Part shown: piece after piece, positions 17,238-24,758 of the stretch | Layout: each line of letters starts with the position of its first letter | Position numbering within the stretch: position 1 is the stretch's first letter | Assembly (NCBI GenBank): GCA_030602245.1 | Contig: JAUWAC010000002.1 | Location: 124,001 to 188,000 of the forward strand | DNA from: Marinobacterium sp. | GTDB taxonomy: Bacteria; Pseudomonadota; Gammaproteobacteria; Pseudomonadales; Balneatricaceae | Direction: 5' to 3' | Length of the DNA: 64,000 nucleotides | Notes under the pieces: model-generated | Databases searched by the model: none | The model's input: only the letters and a program-made list of their open reading frames with translations | What the model was told of the DNA's origin: nothing | Program-made: the position numbers and the translations under genes

Positions 17238-20200
17238 ACGTGCTACTGATCTCCCGTTGCAGCAAAAACGCGCTGACCGAGACGCGGCGCATACTGGATC
17301 AGTTTGCGGAACGCCGCGGCGAGCGCACCTGGCAAACGCCCATTACCTGGGATGGGCTGACGACGCTGCGTAAGTTATTGCGTAAAACCGCGCGTAAAAA
17401 TACCGCCGTAGCCTGCCACTGGATTCGCGGCCGGGACCACAGCGAACTGCTGTGGATTGTCGGCGATGCCGGCCGCTTTAACGAAGAAGGTGCCGCGCCA
17501 ACCAACACCACCCGGCGGGACATCCTGCGGCAGCAGGATGAGAACGATTGGCACACCGCGGAAGATATCAAGCTGCTGGCCGCGCTGGCCGCCCTGATGC
17601 ACGATCTGGGCAAGGCCTGTGAGGCGTTTCAGCGCCGGCTTCAGGGCAGGGGCGAGGACGGGCCGAACATCTATCGCCATGAGTGGATTTCGTTACGTCT
17701 CTTTCAGGCCTTCGTCGGCACCGACAACGACGCCGGCTGGCTGGCCCGCCTGGCGGATGAGGGCATGGATGAGCACGCTTGGCTGGACCGGCTGATACGG
17801 GATGGCCTTGATAAGGGGGAGCGCCACCCGTTCAGGACGATGCCGCCGCTGGCCTGTGCCATCGGCTGGCTGATTCTGACCCATCATCGCCTGCCGTGTC
17901 GCCCCGACCTTGAGGGCCTGAGAGAGATCGACCTTGAAGCGCCGCTGCTGGATCTGGACGCGCAGTGGAATCAGCACCACGACGGTGACGACCCCCGCCC
18001 GATCCAGCCCTACTGGACGTTTTCAGCCCGGCTTCCGGTCGCCACGGGACGCTGGCGCACCCAGGCCGCCAAATATGCCCAGCGTCTGCAGCAGCGTCTG
18101 GATCGGGCCGCCGATGGCTGGCTGGAGAACCCCTATGTCATGCATCTGGCCCGGTTGACCCTGATGCTGTCCGACCACCACTACTCGAGCCTTACCGCAC
18201 CCGGTGAGCGCGTCCGTGGCGAGGCCGATTACCCGTTGTACGCCAATACCAACCGCAAGACGGGGGCGTTGTGCCAGCGCTTGGATGAACACCTGCTGGG
18301 GGTGGCCAGAGTCAGCGGTCATGTCAGTCACCACCTGCCGACGCTGAGCGACAATCTGCCCCGGCTGGCACGGCACAAAGGCTTTCGACAGCGCAGTCAG
18401 GTGCCGCGTTTTCGGTGGCAGGATCATGCCTTTGATCTGGCTGAGGGGTTACGGGAAAAGGCGGATAAACACGGTTTCTTCGGCATCAATATGGCCTCGA
18501 CCGGGTGTGGTAAAACCCTCGCCAACGGTCGCATCCTGTACGCTCTGGCAAACCCCTGTAAAGGCGCGCGATTTTCCGTTGCGCTCGGGCTGCGCACCCT
18601 GACGTTACAGACCGGACAGGCCTATCGTGATCGCTTGAATCTCGGGGACGATGAGCTGGCCGTGCGCGTGGGGGGTAGCGCCAGCCGCCAGTTGTACGAA
18701 TTCTATGAACGCCAGGCCGAGCAAAGCGGTTCCGCCTCCGTACAGGCCTTGGTTCCCGAGGACAGCCATGTGGTGTTTGAAGGCGGTTTTTCCGATCACC
18801 CGGTGCTGCAAACGGCTGGCCACGATGATCGCATCAAGGCGCTGATCTCGGCACCGGTGTTGGTGTGTACCGTCGATCATCTGGTGCCGGCGACCGAGAG
18901 CGAACGGGGGGGCCACCAGATCGCCCCGATGCTGCGCCTGATGAGCAGCGACCTGGTGCTGGACGAAATTGACGATTTCGACCTGAACGATCTGCCCGCC
19001 CTGACGCGGTTGGTCTACTGGGCGGGCCTGCTGGGCAGCCGGGTTCTGCTGTCTTCGGCCACCCTGCCGCCGGCCCTGTCCGAAGGGCTGTTCCGCGCCT
19101 ACAAGGCGGGTCGGGAGATCTACCAACGCAACCGGGGCGAACCGGGAACGCCCGTGAATATCTGCTGCGCCTGGTTTGATGAGCATGATCGCCAGCATCA
19201 GGATTGCGCGGATGAGCACGCGTTTGCCTCGGCACACCGTGCCTTTGTGGAACGGCGCCAGCATAAGCTGGCGCAGGATCAGGTCCGGCGTCGTGCACAG
19301 CTGGTGCGATTGTCGTCTGCTACAGACGACGCGGAAACGCTGCGTCAGCGCTTCGCGCGGGATCTGCTGCAGCAGGCACAACGGCTGCACCAGGCCCACC
19401 ATACGATCGACCCCCACGCTGGTAAGCGGGTCAGTTTCGGGCTGATCCGGATGGCCAACATCGAGCCACTGGTCGAGGTGGCGCGGGCGATCTACCGCCT
19501 CGGCGCGGAAGCTGGCACATGGATGCATCTGTGCGTTTACCACGCCCAGTACCCCCTGCTGCTCCGTTCCGCCATCGAGCGGCAGCTGGATGGCGCCCTG
19601 AACCGCCAGGACGCTCAGGCCGTGTTTGATCGGCCCGAGATTCGCGGCAGGTTGGATGCCCACTCGCAACAGGACCAGCTGTTTATCGTTCTGGCCAGCC
19701 CGGTCTCGGAGGTGGGGCGAGACCATGATTACGACTGGGCCATCGTCGAGCCGTCGTCCATGCGCTCGCTGATCCAGCTGGCCGGGCGGGTGCGCCGCCA
19801 TCGTGTTGGCCCTTGCGACTCGCCCAATATCGCACTGCTGCATACCAACCTGAAGGCCCTGGAGCGGCCGGGCCAGCCCGCTTTCTGCCGTCCCGGGTTC
19901 GAGGACCATGACCACCGGTTGAACAGCCATGACCTGGCTCGCCTCCTGCAACCGGAGGAGCGGGAGGTCATCGATGCCCGGCCGCGCATTCTGCCGCGAG
20001 GGGAACTCCGGCCCAGGGACAGCCTGGTCGATCTGGAACATGCCCGGTTGCAGGCGCAGATGTTGGCTGAGCCGGTGGCGCCGGCCACCCCGACGGGAAA
20101 CCGCCGCCGGCGCCAGCGTTCTATGGCGCCGCCGCTGTCGGCGGCCAGCTGCTACCGCCAGCCCGGTGCCATGCTCACCGCCTTGTTGCAGCGCAAGCAG

Positions 20201-20536
20201 CGCTTCCGGACCAGCGCTGCCCAGCAGGACGATCTGGTGTTGCTGCCGGATGATGAGTGCCTGAACGTCAATCTGTACAAGGTGGAGTTCGACCGCAGTC
20301 AGCGTCGGGATCTCTACATTCCAGTAGACCACCTGTTCCACCCCGTCGAGCTGGAACCGGCCGAGGGCATCGTGACCTGGGGCGCGGAGGACTACTTGAC
20401 AGCACTGCAGGCCCTGGCGGATGAGATGGGATTGACGCCGGACGTGTGTGCCCGGCGTTTCGGGACCCTGTCCTTGGATCAGAGCACCCAGGGCTGGGCG
20501 TTTCATCCGGCGCTGGGTTTTACGCGAAGGCGTTGA
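17234..20536 (+). CDS. cas3: Cas2-Cas3 fusion nuclease-helicase (type I-F)
   Basis: This 1100-residue protein has the I-F-specific architecture. The N-terminal Cas2-like domain (about 1-95; MNVLLISRCSKNAL) is followed by an HD nuclease domain with HDLGKA at 123-128. The superfamily 2 helicase has Walker A ASTGCGKT near 420, the Walker B motif LDEIDDFD near 575 and LSSATLPPA near 605. It works with Cas1 in spacer capture and is recruited by the Csy complex to degrade targets. It is followed by an unusual 223-bp AT-rich gap before csy1, described separately. Confidence 0.96.
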   Translation: MNVLLISRCSKNALTETRRILDQFAERRGERTWQTPITWDGLTTLRKLLRKTARKNTAVACHWIRGRDHSELLWIVGDAGRFNEEGAAPTNTTRRDILRQQDENDWHTAEDIKLLAALAALMHDLGKACEAFQRRLQGRGEDGPNIYRHEWISLRLFQAFVGTDNDAGWLARLADEGMDEHAWLDRLIRDGLDKGERHPFRTMPPLACAIGWLILTHHRLPCRPDLEGLREIDLEAPLLDLDAQWNQHHDGDDPRPIQPYWTFSARLPVATGRWRTQAAKYAQRLQQRLDRAADGWLENPYVMHLARLTLMLSDHHYSSLTAPGERVRGEADYPLYANTNRKTGALCQRLDEHLLGVARVSGHVSHHLPTLSDNLPRLARHKGFRQRSQVPRFRWQDHAFDLAEGLREKADKHGFFGINMASTGCGKTLANGRILYALANPCKGARFSVALGLRTLTLQTGQAYRDRLNLGDDELAVRVGGSASRQLYEFYERQAEQSGSASVQALVPEDSHVVFEGGFSDHPVLQTAGHDDRIKALISAPVLVCTVDHLVPATESERGGHQIAPMLRLMSSDLVLDEIDDFDLNDLPALTRLVYWAGLLGSRVLLSSATLPPALSEGLFRAYKAGREIYQRNRGEPGTPVNICCAWFDEHDRQHQDCADEHAFASAHRAFVERRQHKLAQDQVRRRAQLVRLSSATDDAETLRQRFARDLLQQAQRLHQAHHTIDPHAGKRVSFGLIRMANIEPLVEVARAIYRLGAEAGTWMHLCVYHAQYPLLLRSAIERQLDGALNRQDAQAVFDRPEIRGRLDAHSQQDQLFIVLASPVSEVGRDHDYDWAIVEPSSMRSLIQLAGRVRRHRVGPCDSPNIALLHTNLKALERPGQPAFCRPGFEDHDHRLNSHDLARLLQPEEREVIDARPRILPRGELRPRDSLVDLEHARLQAQMLAEPVAPATPTGNRRRRQRSMAPPLSAASCYRQPGAMLTALLQRKQRFRTSAAQQDDLVLLPDDECLNVNLYKVEFDRSQRRDLYIPVDHLFHPVELEPAEGIVTWGAEDYLTALQALADEMGLTPDVCARRFGTLSLDQSTQGWAFHPALGFTRRR

Positions 20537-20564
20537 AAATAAAACGATCTAGCCCGCCAACTAT

Positions 20565-20636
20565 TGATGCTGCCTGCGCGGCAGAAAGAAAAGCTAAACG
20601 CAATTTTTATCAGCTGTCTACTCGACAGTAGGGACA
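20565..20636 (+). ncRNA. Putative mini-CRISPR guide RNA: two degenerate repeats around a short pseudo-spacer
   Basis: In the cas2-3/csy1 gap, pseudo-repeat 1 has stem CTGCC (20570-20574), a 5-nt loop, and GGCAG (20580-20584), then AGAAA (20587-20591). The stem is identical to that of the array repeats, with a changed loop. Pseudo-repeat 2 has CTGTC (20614-20618), a 5-nt loop and GACAG (20624-20628), with a compensatory C-G to T-A change. Cleavage by Cas6f after each stem would release a 44-nt RNA (20585-20628): an 8-nt handle, a 16-nt guide and a 20-nt hairpin part, against 60 nt for normal crRNA. Such degenerate mini-arrays are known as CreA antitoxin or CreR Cas-regulating RNAs in other loci. 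Transcription here is inferred, not shown. Confidence 0.6.
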
Positions 20637-20655
20637 CTGTAGTTGAAATTTTTAT

Positions 20656-20672
20656 AAAAGTTAAACTCAATT
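20656..20672 (+). promoter_or_regulatory. Near-copy of the pseudo-spacer upstream of csy1 (possible guide target)
   Basis: AAAAGTTAAACTCAATT at this position matches AAAAGCTAAACGCAATT at 20589-20605 in 15 of 17 bases. The two mismatches are exactly six bases apart, which is the spacing of the flipped-out, unpaired guide bases in Csy complexes. It lies about 90 bp before the csy1 ATG, in the likely csy promoter zone. Against a targeting role, the flank reads AA and not the CC motif that I-F systems use. A regulatory role is therefore open. Confidence 0.4.
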
Positions 20673-20759
20673 GGTTGAAAATCTCATTGGGTTTACTAGT
20701 TTTAGAAAAAGAGGGGAAGTTAACCCGCTTCTCTGGAGCGAACTCTAAGGAAGATCGTA

Positions 20760-22055
20760 ATGAAAAGCCTAGTTCAGGAAGAAGGGCGAGCGCTGCGTCA
20801 GTTGATGCAGACGTTTATTGGCGACCGCCTGGCCGCCAAAGTGGAAAAACTGGAGCCCGATGACCCGAAATACGCGGCGCTTCAGGCGCAGTACCAATTC
20901 GACAACTGGATTGAGGACGCCGCCCGACGCGTCGGGCAACTGCAGGTGGTGACGCACACGCTGAAAGCGATCCACCCCGATGCCAAAGGCACCAATCTGT
21001 TTGTGCCCCCCGAAAACCTGCCGGATATTCCTGCGATTGGCAGCCACTTGCTGGGGGAGGACTACGCCACCGATGTGGTCGGGAACGCGGCGGCCCTGGA
21101 CGTATACAAGTTCCTGAAGCTCGAATATGAAGGCAAGACGCTGCTGGCCCGTGCCCTCGAGATGGATCCGGCCCTGCTGGCGGCGCTGAGCGATGATCCG
21201 GATCAGGCACGGGAGTGGGTACAATCCTTCGCCGCCATTACCCAGGCCAAAGGCAGTCATCGCAGCAGTACCCGAGCCAAGCAGATTTACTGGTTGGTCG
21301 GGGAGGACCCGACGCAGGATGACGATTTCCACCTGCTGGCGCCGCTGTACCCCTCCGCACTGGTCCATCGTATCTATCAGCGCATTCAGCACGACCGTTT
21401 CAGCGATGAGGCCAAGGCGGCTCGTCAGGCGCACCGTGAGAAAAAGCCTGCTGAAACGGGGTACGTGGACTACCTCCATCTGGCAACCCAGAAACTGGGG
21501 GGGACCAAACCGCAAAATATCTCCCAACTCAACAGCGAGCGTGGCGGCAATAACTACCTGTTGGCGTCCTTGCCGCCGACCTGGCATTCCCGCGACAACC
21601 GGCCTCCCTTGCATGGGGATTCTGTGTTTCCCCGCTTCATGCGCCAGCGTCAACCGCGCGGGTTGATGGAGACATTGCAGGCCTTTTTGCGCGGCAACCC
21701 GCCGGCCAACAGGCACACCCGTTTGCGGGTCGACGCCTTGGTCGATGCCCTGATCGAGGAGCTGATCCTGTTCAGCGCCCATCTCCATCAACTGGAGCCG
21801 GGCTGGAGCGCTGAGCCGGAGTGCCGGCTGGTTGAAGCGGAGCAACTGTGGCTGGACCCGGGACGAGCCGAGCAGGACGAGGCCTTTTCGGCGCGCCGAA
21901 GCGCGGGCGACTGGGTTGATGAGGTGCAAAATCGGTTTGCCAATCAGGTTAACCGGGCGCTGCGGGAGCTGCCCGTGGGAGACCACGAACAGCGCGAATG
22001 GCGCCGCCGTATCGATCGAAAACTGAATGCACTGCGGGAGGTGATCGATGACTGA
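20760..22055 (+). CDS. csy1: Type I-F Cascade large subunit Csy1 (Cas8f)
   Basis: This 431-residue protein, with Csy2, forms the tail of the Csy complex and reads the CC PAM. It shows the Csy1 features TNLFVPPENLPDIPAIGSHLL near 80-100, GGTKPQNISQLNSERGGNNYLLASLPP near 245-270, and a lysine/arginine-rich middle. The start is ATG 20760 with AAGGA about 8 nt upstream. It begins the csy1-2-3-cas6f operon and overlaps csy2 by 8 bp. The preceding AT-rich gap implies that it has its own promoter. Confidence 0.95.
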   Translation: MKSLVQEEGRALRQLMQTFIGDRLAAKVEKLEPDDPKYAALQAQYQFDNWIEDAARRVGQLQVVTHTLKAIHPDAKGTNLFVPPENLPDIPAIGSHLLGEDYATDVVGNAAALDVYKFLKLEYEGKTLLARALEMDPALLAALSDDPDQAREWVQSFAAITQAKGSHRSSTRAKQIYWLVGEDPTQDDDFHLLAPLYPSALVHRIYQRIQHDRFSDEAKAARQAHREKKPAETGYVDYLHLATQKLGGTKPQNISQLNSERGGNNYLLASLPPTWHSRDNRPPLHGDSVFPRFMRQRQPRGLMETLQAFLRGNPPANRHTRLRVDALVDALIEELILFSAHLHQLEPGWSAEPECRLVEAEQLWLDPGRAEQDEAFSARRSAGDWVDEVQNRFANQVNRALRELPVGDHEQREWRRRIDRKLNALREVIDD

Positions 22056-23025
22056 ACCCGGTACCCTGCTGATCCTGCCACGGCTGCGCATCCAGAATGC
22101 CAACGCGATTTCCGGCGTGCTGACCTGGGGCTTCCCGGCCATGACCGCTTTTGTGGGGCTGATGCACGCACTGGAGCGCAAGTGCCTGGCCCATGGCCTG
22201 GAGGTGGCCTTCCCCGGTATCGGCGTTGTCTGCCATCAGCATGAGGCGCAGGTGACGACCGGTGGCTACACCCGTGCTTTCCACCTGACCCGCAACCCGG
22301 TGGACAAAACCGGCAAGACGGCTGCGATCGTGGAGGAGGGGCGTATCCACCTGGAGATCAGTCTGATCCTCGAGGTCGACTTGCAGGATATGCGCTTGAG
22401 TAGCGATCAGGATGAAGCGGAGTTTGCCGAACGGGTGGCGGAGCTGCTCACGACCCTGCGCGTGGCGGGCGGGACGATCCAGCCGCCCTTGCCGGGCAAG
22501 CGGCAGCACCGTCCCAGCCTGTTAGCGGTCGACTCTTCACCGGAGGTTCGGATGCGCCAGCTGCGCCGGCTCCGGCAACAGCTGCTGCCGGGATTCGCCC
22601 TGGTACTGCGGGACGACCTCCTGCAACAGCACCTCGGGACGATGCGGCAAACCGACCCCGACGCTGATCTGCTGGATGCCTGGCTGGATCTGTCACGTTT
22701 GAACCACGAATGCCGTGCAACGGACGAGGGTATCGAATGGCTCATCCGGCGTGACTACCCGGGCTGGCTGGTGCCCATTCCCATCGGTTTTACGGCACTG
22801 TCGGAACTGTATGGGGCCGGCGAAGTAGAAGCGGCTCGCGACCCAACGACGCCGTTCCGGTTCGTAGAGGGGATTTACTCCCTCGGTCAGTGGGTCAGCC
22901 CGCACCGCTTTAACGCTTTCAATGATTTCCTCTGGTATGTGGACAACGATCCGGATACCGGCATCTACCGCTTGAACAATGACTATCACCTGACTGCCCA
23001 GCGTGACGAAGAAAAGGAGCTTTGA
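22048..23025 (+). CDS. csy2: Type I-F Cascade subunit Csy2 (Cas5f)
   Basis: This 325-residue Cas5-like protein binds the crRNA 5' handle with Csy1. The N-terminus [29 protein letters not shown] and the C-terminal stretch [21 protein letters not shown] are typical of Csy2. ATG 22048 has a strong GGGAGG upstream inside csy1, which it overlaps by 8 bp. It is followed by csy3 after a single base. Confidence 0.95.
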   Translation: MTEPGTLLILPRLRIQNANAISGVLTWGFPAMTAFVGLMHALERKCLAHGLEVAFPGIGVVCHQHEAQVTTGGYTRAFHLTRNPVDKTGKTAAIVEEGRIHLEISLILEVDLQDMRLSSDQDEAEFAERVAELLTTLRVAGGTIQPPLPGKRQHRPSLLAVDSSPEVRMRQLRRLRQQLLPGFALVLRDDLLQQHLGTMRQTDPDADLLDAWLDLSRLNHECRATDEGIEWLIRRDYPGWLVPIPIGFTALSELYGAGEVEAARDPTTPFRFVEGIYSLGQWVSPHRFNAFNDFLWYVDNDPDTGIYRLNNDYHLTAQRDEEKEL

Positions 23026-23026
23026 C

Positions 23027-24064
23027 ATGGCCAAGCAAGAAACCCTGAAGACCGCCTCCGTACTGGCATTTGAGCGGAAATTGGATGTGTCCGATGCCCT
23101 GATGTTTGCAGGAGACTGGTCGAATCGTGAGGACGCGGATCGCTGGCAGCCGGTGGAGGTCCGTGAAAAATCCGTGCGCGGAACCATTTCCAACCGCCTG
23201 AAAACCAAGGACCAGGACCCCGCCAAACTGGATGCCGCGATCGAAAACCCCAACCTGCAAACCGTGGACGTGGCCACCCTGCCCAGCGACTGTGACACCC
23301 TGATGGTGCGCTTCACGCTGCGGGTGCTGGCGGGTGCCGGCACCCCGTCTGCCTGCAACAATGCCGACTATCAGCAAAAGCTGAATGCGGTGGTGTCGGG
23401 ATATGTCGAGCGGCACGGGTTTGGTGTGTTGGCGCAAAGGTATGCGGCCAACCTGGCCAACGGACGCTTTCTGTGGCGTAACCGCGTCGGTGCCGAGTCC
23501 GTCGAGGTGCAGGTATCCCGCCTTAAACAGGGAGCGCGCGAGCACAGCTGGCGCTTCGATGCGTTGAGTTATTCCCTGCGCGGTTTTGACCCGTCCGGTG
23601 ACAACGACGAAGGACTCAAGGCCCTGGCCGCGCAGATCGAAGCGGGACTGGCGGGCGAGCAGCACGTATTGCTGGAGGTGACCGCGTTCGCGCGCGTGGG
23701 AGCCGGGCAGGAGGTTTTCCCTTCCCAGGAGCTGATCCTGGACAAGGGCAAGGGAGACAAGAGTCGCACCCTGTATCAAATCAGCGGAATTGCGGGGCTG
23801 CATTCGCAGAAGGTCGGCAACGCATTGCGCACCATCGACACCTGGTACCCGGTGGACGGCGACATGCCGCTCGGCCCGATTGCGGTCGAGCCCTACGGTT
23901 CAGTTACCACGCAAGGCAAGGCGTACCGCCAGCCGAAAGACAAGGCGGACTTCTATAGCCTGCTGGACAACTGGGTGCTCAAGGACAAGGAGCCCACCGA
24001 GGGTGATCAGCACTTCGTAATGGCCACGCTGATTCGTGGCGGTGTATTCGGGGAGGCTGGGTGA
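23027..24064 (+). CDS. csy3: Type I-F Cascade backbone Csy3 (Cas7f)
   Basis: This 345-residue protein makes up the six-copy backbone that wraps the guide RNA. It starts [19 protein letters not shown] and contains the conserved region [20 protein letters not shown]. Each Csy3 thumb flips out one guide base in six. ATG 23027 is one base after the csy2 stop and has AAGGAG upstream. The length is normal for the family. Confidence 0.96.
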   Translation: MAKQETLKTASVLAFERKLDVSDALMFAGDWSNREDADRWQPVEVREKSVRGTISNRLKTKDQDPAKLDAAIENPNLQTVDVATLPSDCDTLMVRFTLRVLAGAGTPSACNNADYQQKLNAVVSGYVERHGFGVLAQRYAANLANGRFLWRNRVGAESVEVQVSRLKQGAREHSWRFDALSYSLRGFDPSGDNDEGLKALAAQIEAGLAGEQHVLLEVTAFARVGAGQEVFPSQELILDKGKGDKSRTLYQISGIAGLHSQKVGNALRTIDTWYPVDGDMPLGPIAVEPYGSVTTQGKAYRQPKDKADFYSLLDNWVLKDKEPTEGDQHFVMATLIRGGVFGEAG

Positions 24065-24065
24065 C

Positions 24066-24629
24066 ATGGATTACTACCTGGAAATCCGACTGCAGCCGGA
24101 TCCGGAGTTTCCGCTCAGCTTTCTGTTTGGCGCGCTCTACGGAAAATTGCACCGGGCGCTGGTGACGCTGGAATCCGATGACATCGGCGTCAGCTTTCCG
24201 GACTACAGTCTGTCACCACGGGCTTTGGGCAACCGTCTGCGACTGCATGGAACCGAAACGGCTCTATCGCGGCTGATGGCTCAGGACTGGCTCAGAGGAA
24301 TGGCCGATCACGTCCGGTGTTCAGATATCCTGCCGGTGCCGGATGCCGTGCACTACCGAACGGTTGCCCGGCGCCAGTTCAAAACCAGCAGCGAACGGCT
24401 GCGCCGGCGTCGCATGAAGCGCAAAGGCGAAACCCACGAACAGGCCGTCCGCGCCATCCCCGACAGCGCCGAGCAAACGCCGAACCTGCCGTTCGTGCAT
24501 ATGCGAAGCCACAGCACGGATCAGCACTTTGTTCTGTTCATTGAACAAGGCGAGTTGAGGGAGGAGCCAAGGGCTGGCCAGTTCAACACCTACGGGCTCA
24601 GCCGGCAGGCCACGATTCCCTGGTTCTGA
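24066..24629 (+). CDS. cas6f: crRNA endoribonuclease Cas6f (Csy4)
   Basis: This 187-residue protein cuts pre-crRNA at the base of each repeat hairpin and stays bound to it. The catalytic His29 is present (GKLH29), the serine region is MRSHSTDQHF, and an arginine-rich helix (RLRRRRMKRKGE) contacts RNA. The start MDYYLEIRLQPDPEFP matches the family, so ATG 24066 is used, one base after the csy3 stop. The array leader follows directly. Confidence 0.96.
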   Translation: MDYYLEIRLQPDPEFPLSFLFGALYGKLHRALVTLESDDIGVSFPDYSLSPRALGNRLRLHGTETALSRLMAQDWLRGMADHVRCSDILPVPDAVHYRTVARRQFKTSSERLRRRRMKRKGETHEQAVRAIPDSAEQTPNLPFVHMRSHSTDQHFVLFIEQGELREEPRAGQFNTYGLSRQATIPWF

Positions 24630-24662
24630 CCCTTTTTTATCCCTTTAAAAATTCAATATGAA

Positions 24663-24675
24663 AATCAAATGGTTA
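24663..24675 (+). promoter_or_regulatory. Leader-distal IHF site
   Basis: The sequence AATCAAATGGTTA matches the IHF consensus WATCAA-N4-TTR at every position. It lies 83 bp from the first repeat. IHF bending of the leader is known to guide Cas1-Cas2 integration in type I-E and I-F systems. Confidence 0.7.
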
Positions 24676-24729
24676 CCTGGCCCCTGTCAACAAGGGGTCA
24701 GGCGATCACCTGATTGGTTGTTCTTTAAA

Positions 24730-24742
24730 AATCAGTGAATTA
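24730..24742 (+). promoter_or_regulatory. Leader-proximal IHF-like site
   Basis: The sequence AATCAGTGAATTA fits the IHF consensus with a single mismatch (G for A at position 6). It ends 16 bp before the first repeat. With the distal site it gives the two-site leader layout known from other I-F systems. Confidence 0.55.
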
Positions 24743-24758
24743 CGGCATAACAGCTCTA

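Larger units (their letters stand above)
24630..24758 (+). promoter_or_regulatory. CRISPR leader
   Basis: This 129-bp AT-rich stretch between cas6f and the first repeat is the leader, because the far end of the array has the degenerate terminal repeat. Between the two IHF-like sites is an imperfect 10-bp inverted repeat (24676-24685 and 24693-24702, one mismatch, 7-nt loop), then TCAGG/CCTGA. It should hold the pre-crRNA promoter, but I could not place -35 and -10 boxes with confidence. Confidence 0.85.

Noticed and set aside
20564-20863. A 99-codon frame spanning the cas2-3/csy1 gap and running into csy1
   Set aside because: It overlaps the csy1 start in another frame, has no convincing ribosome site, and its peptide shows no family features. 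The two repeat-like hairpins explain the sequence better.
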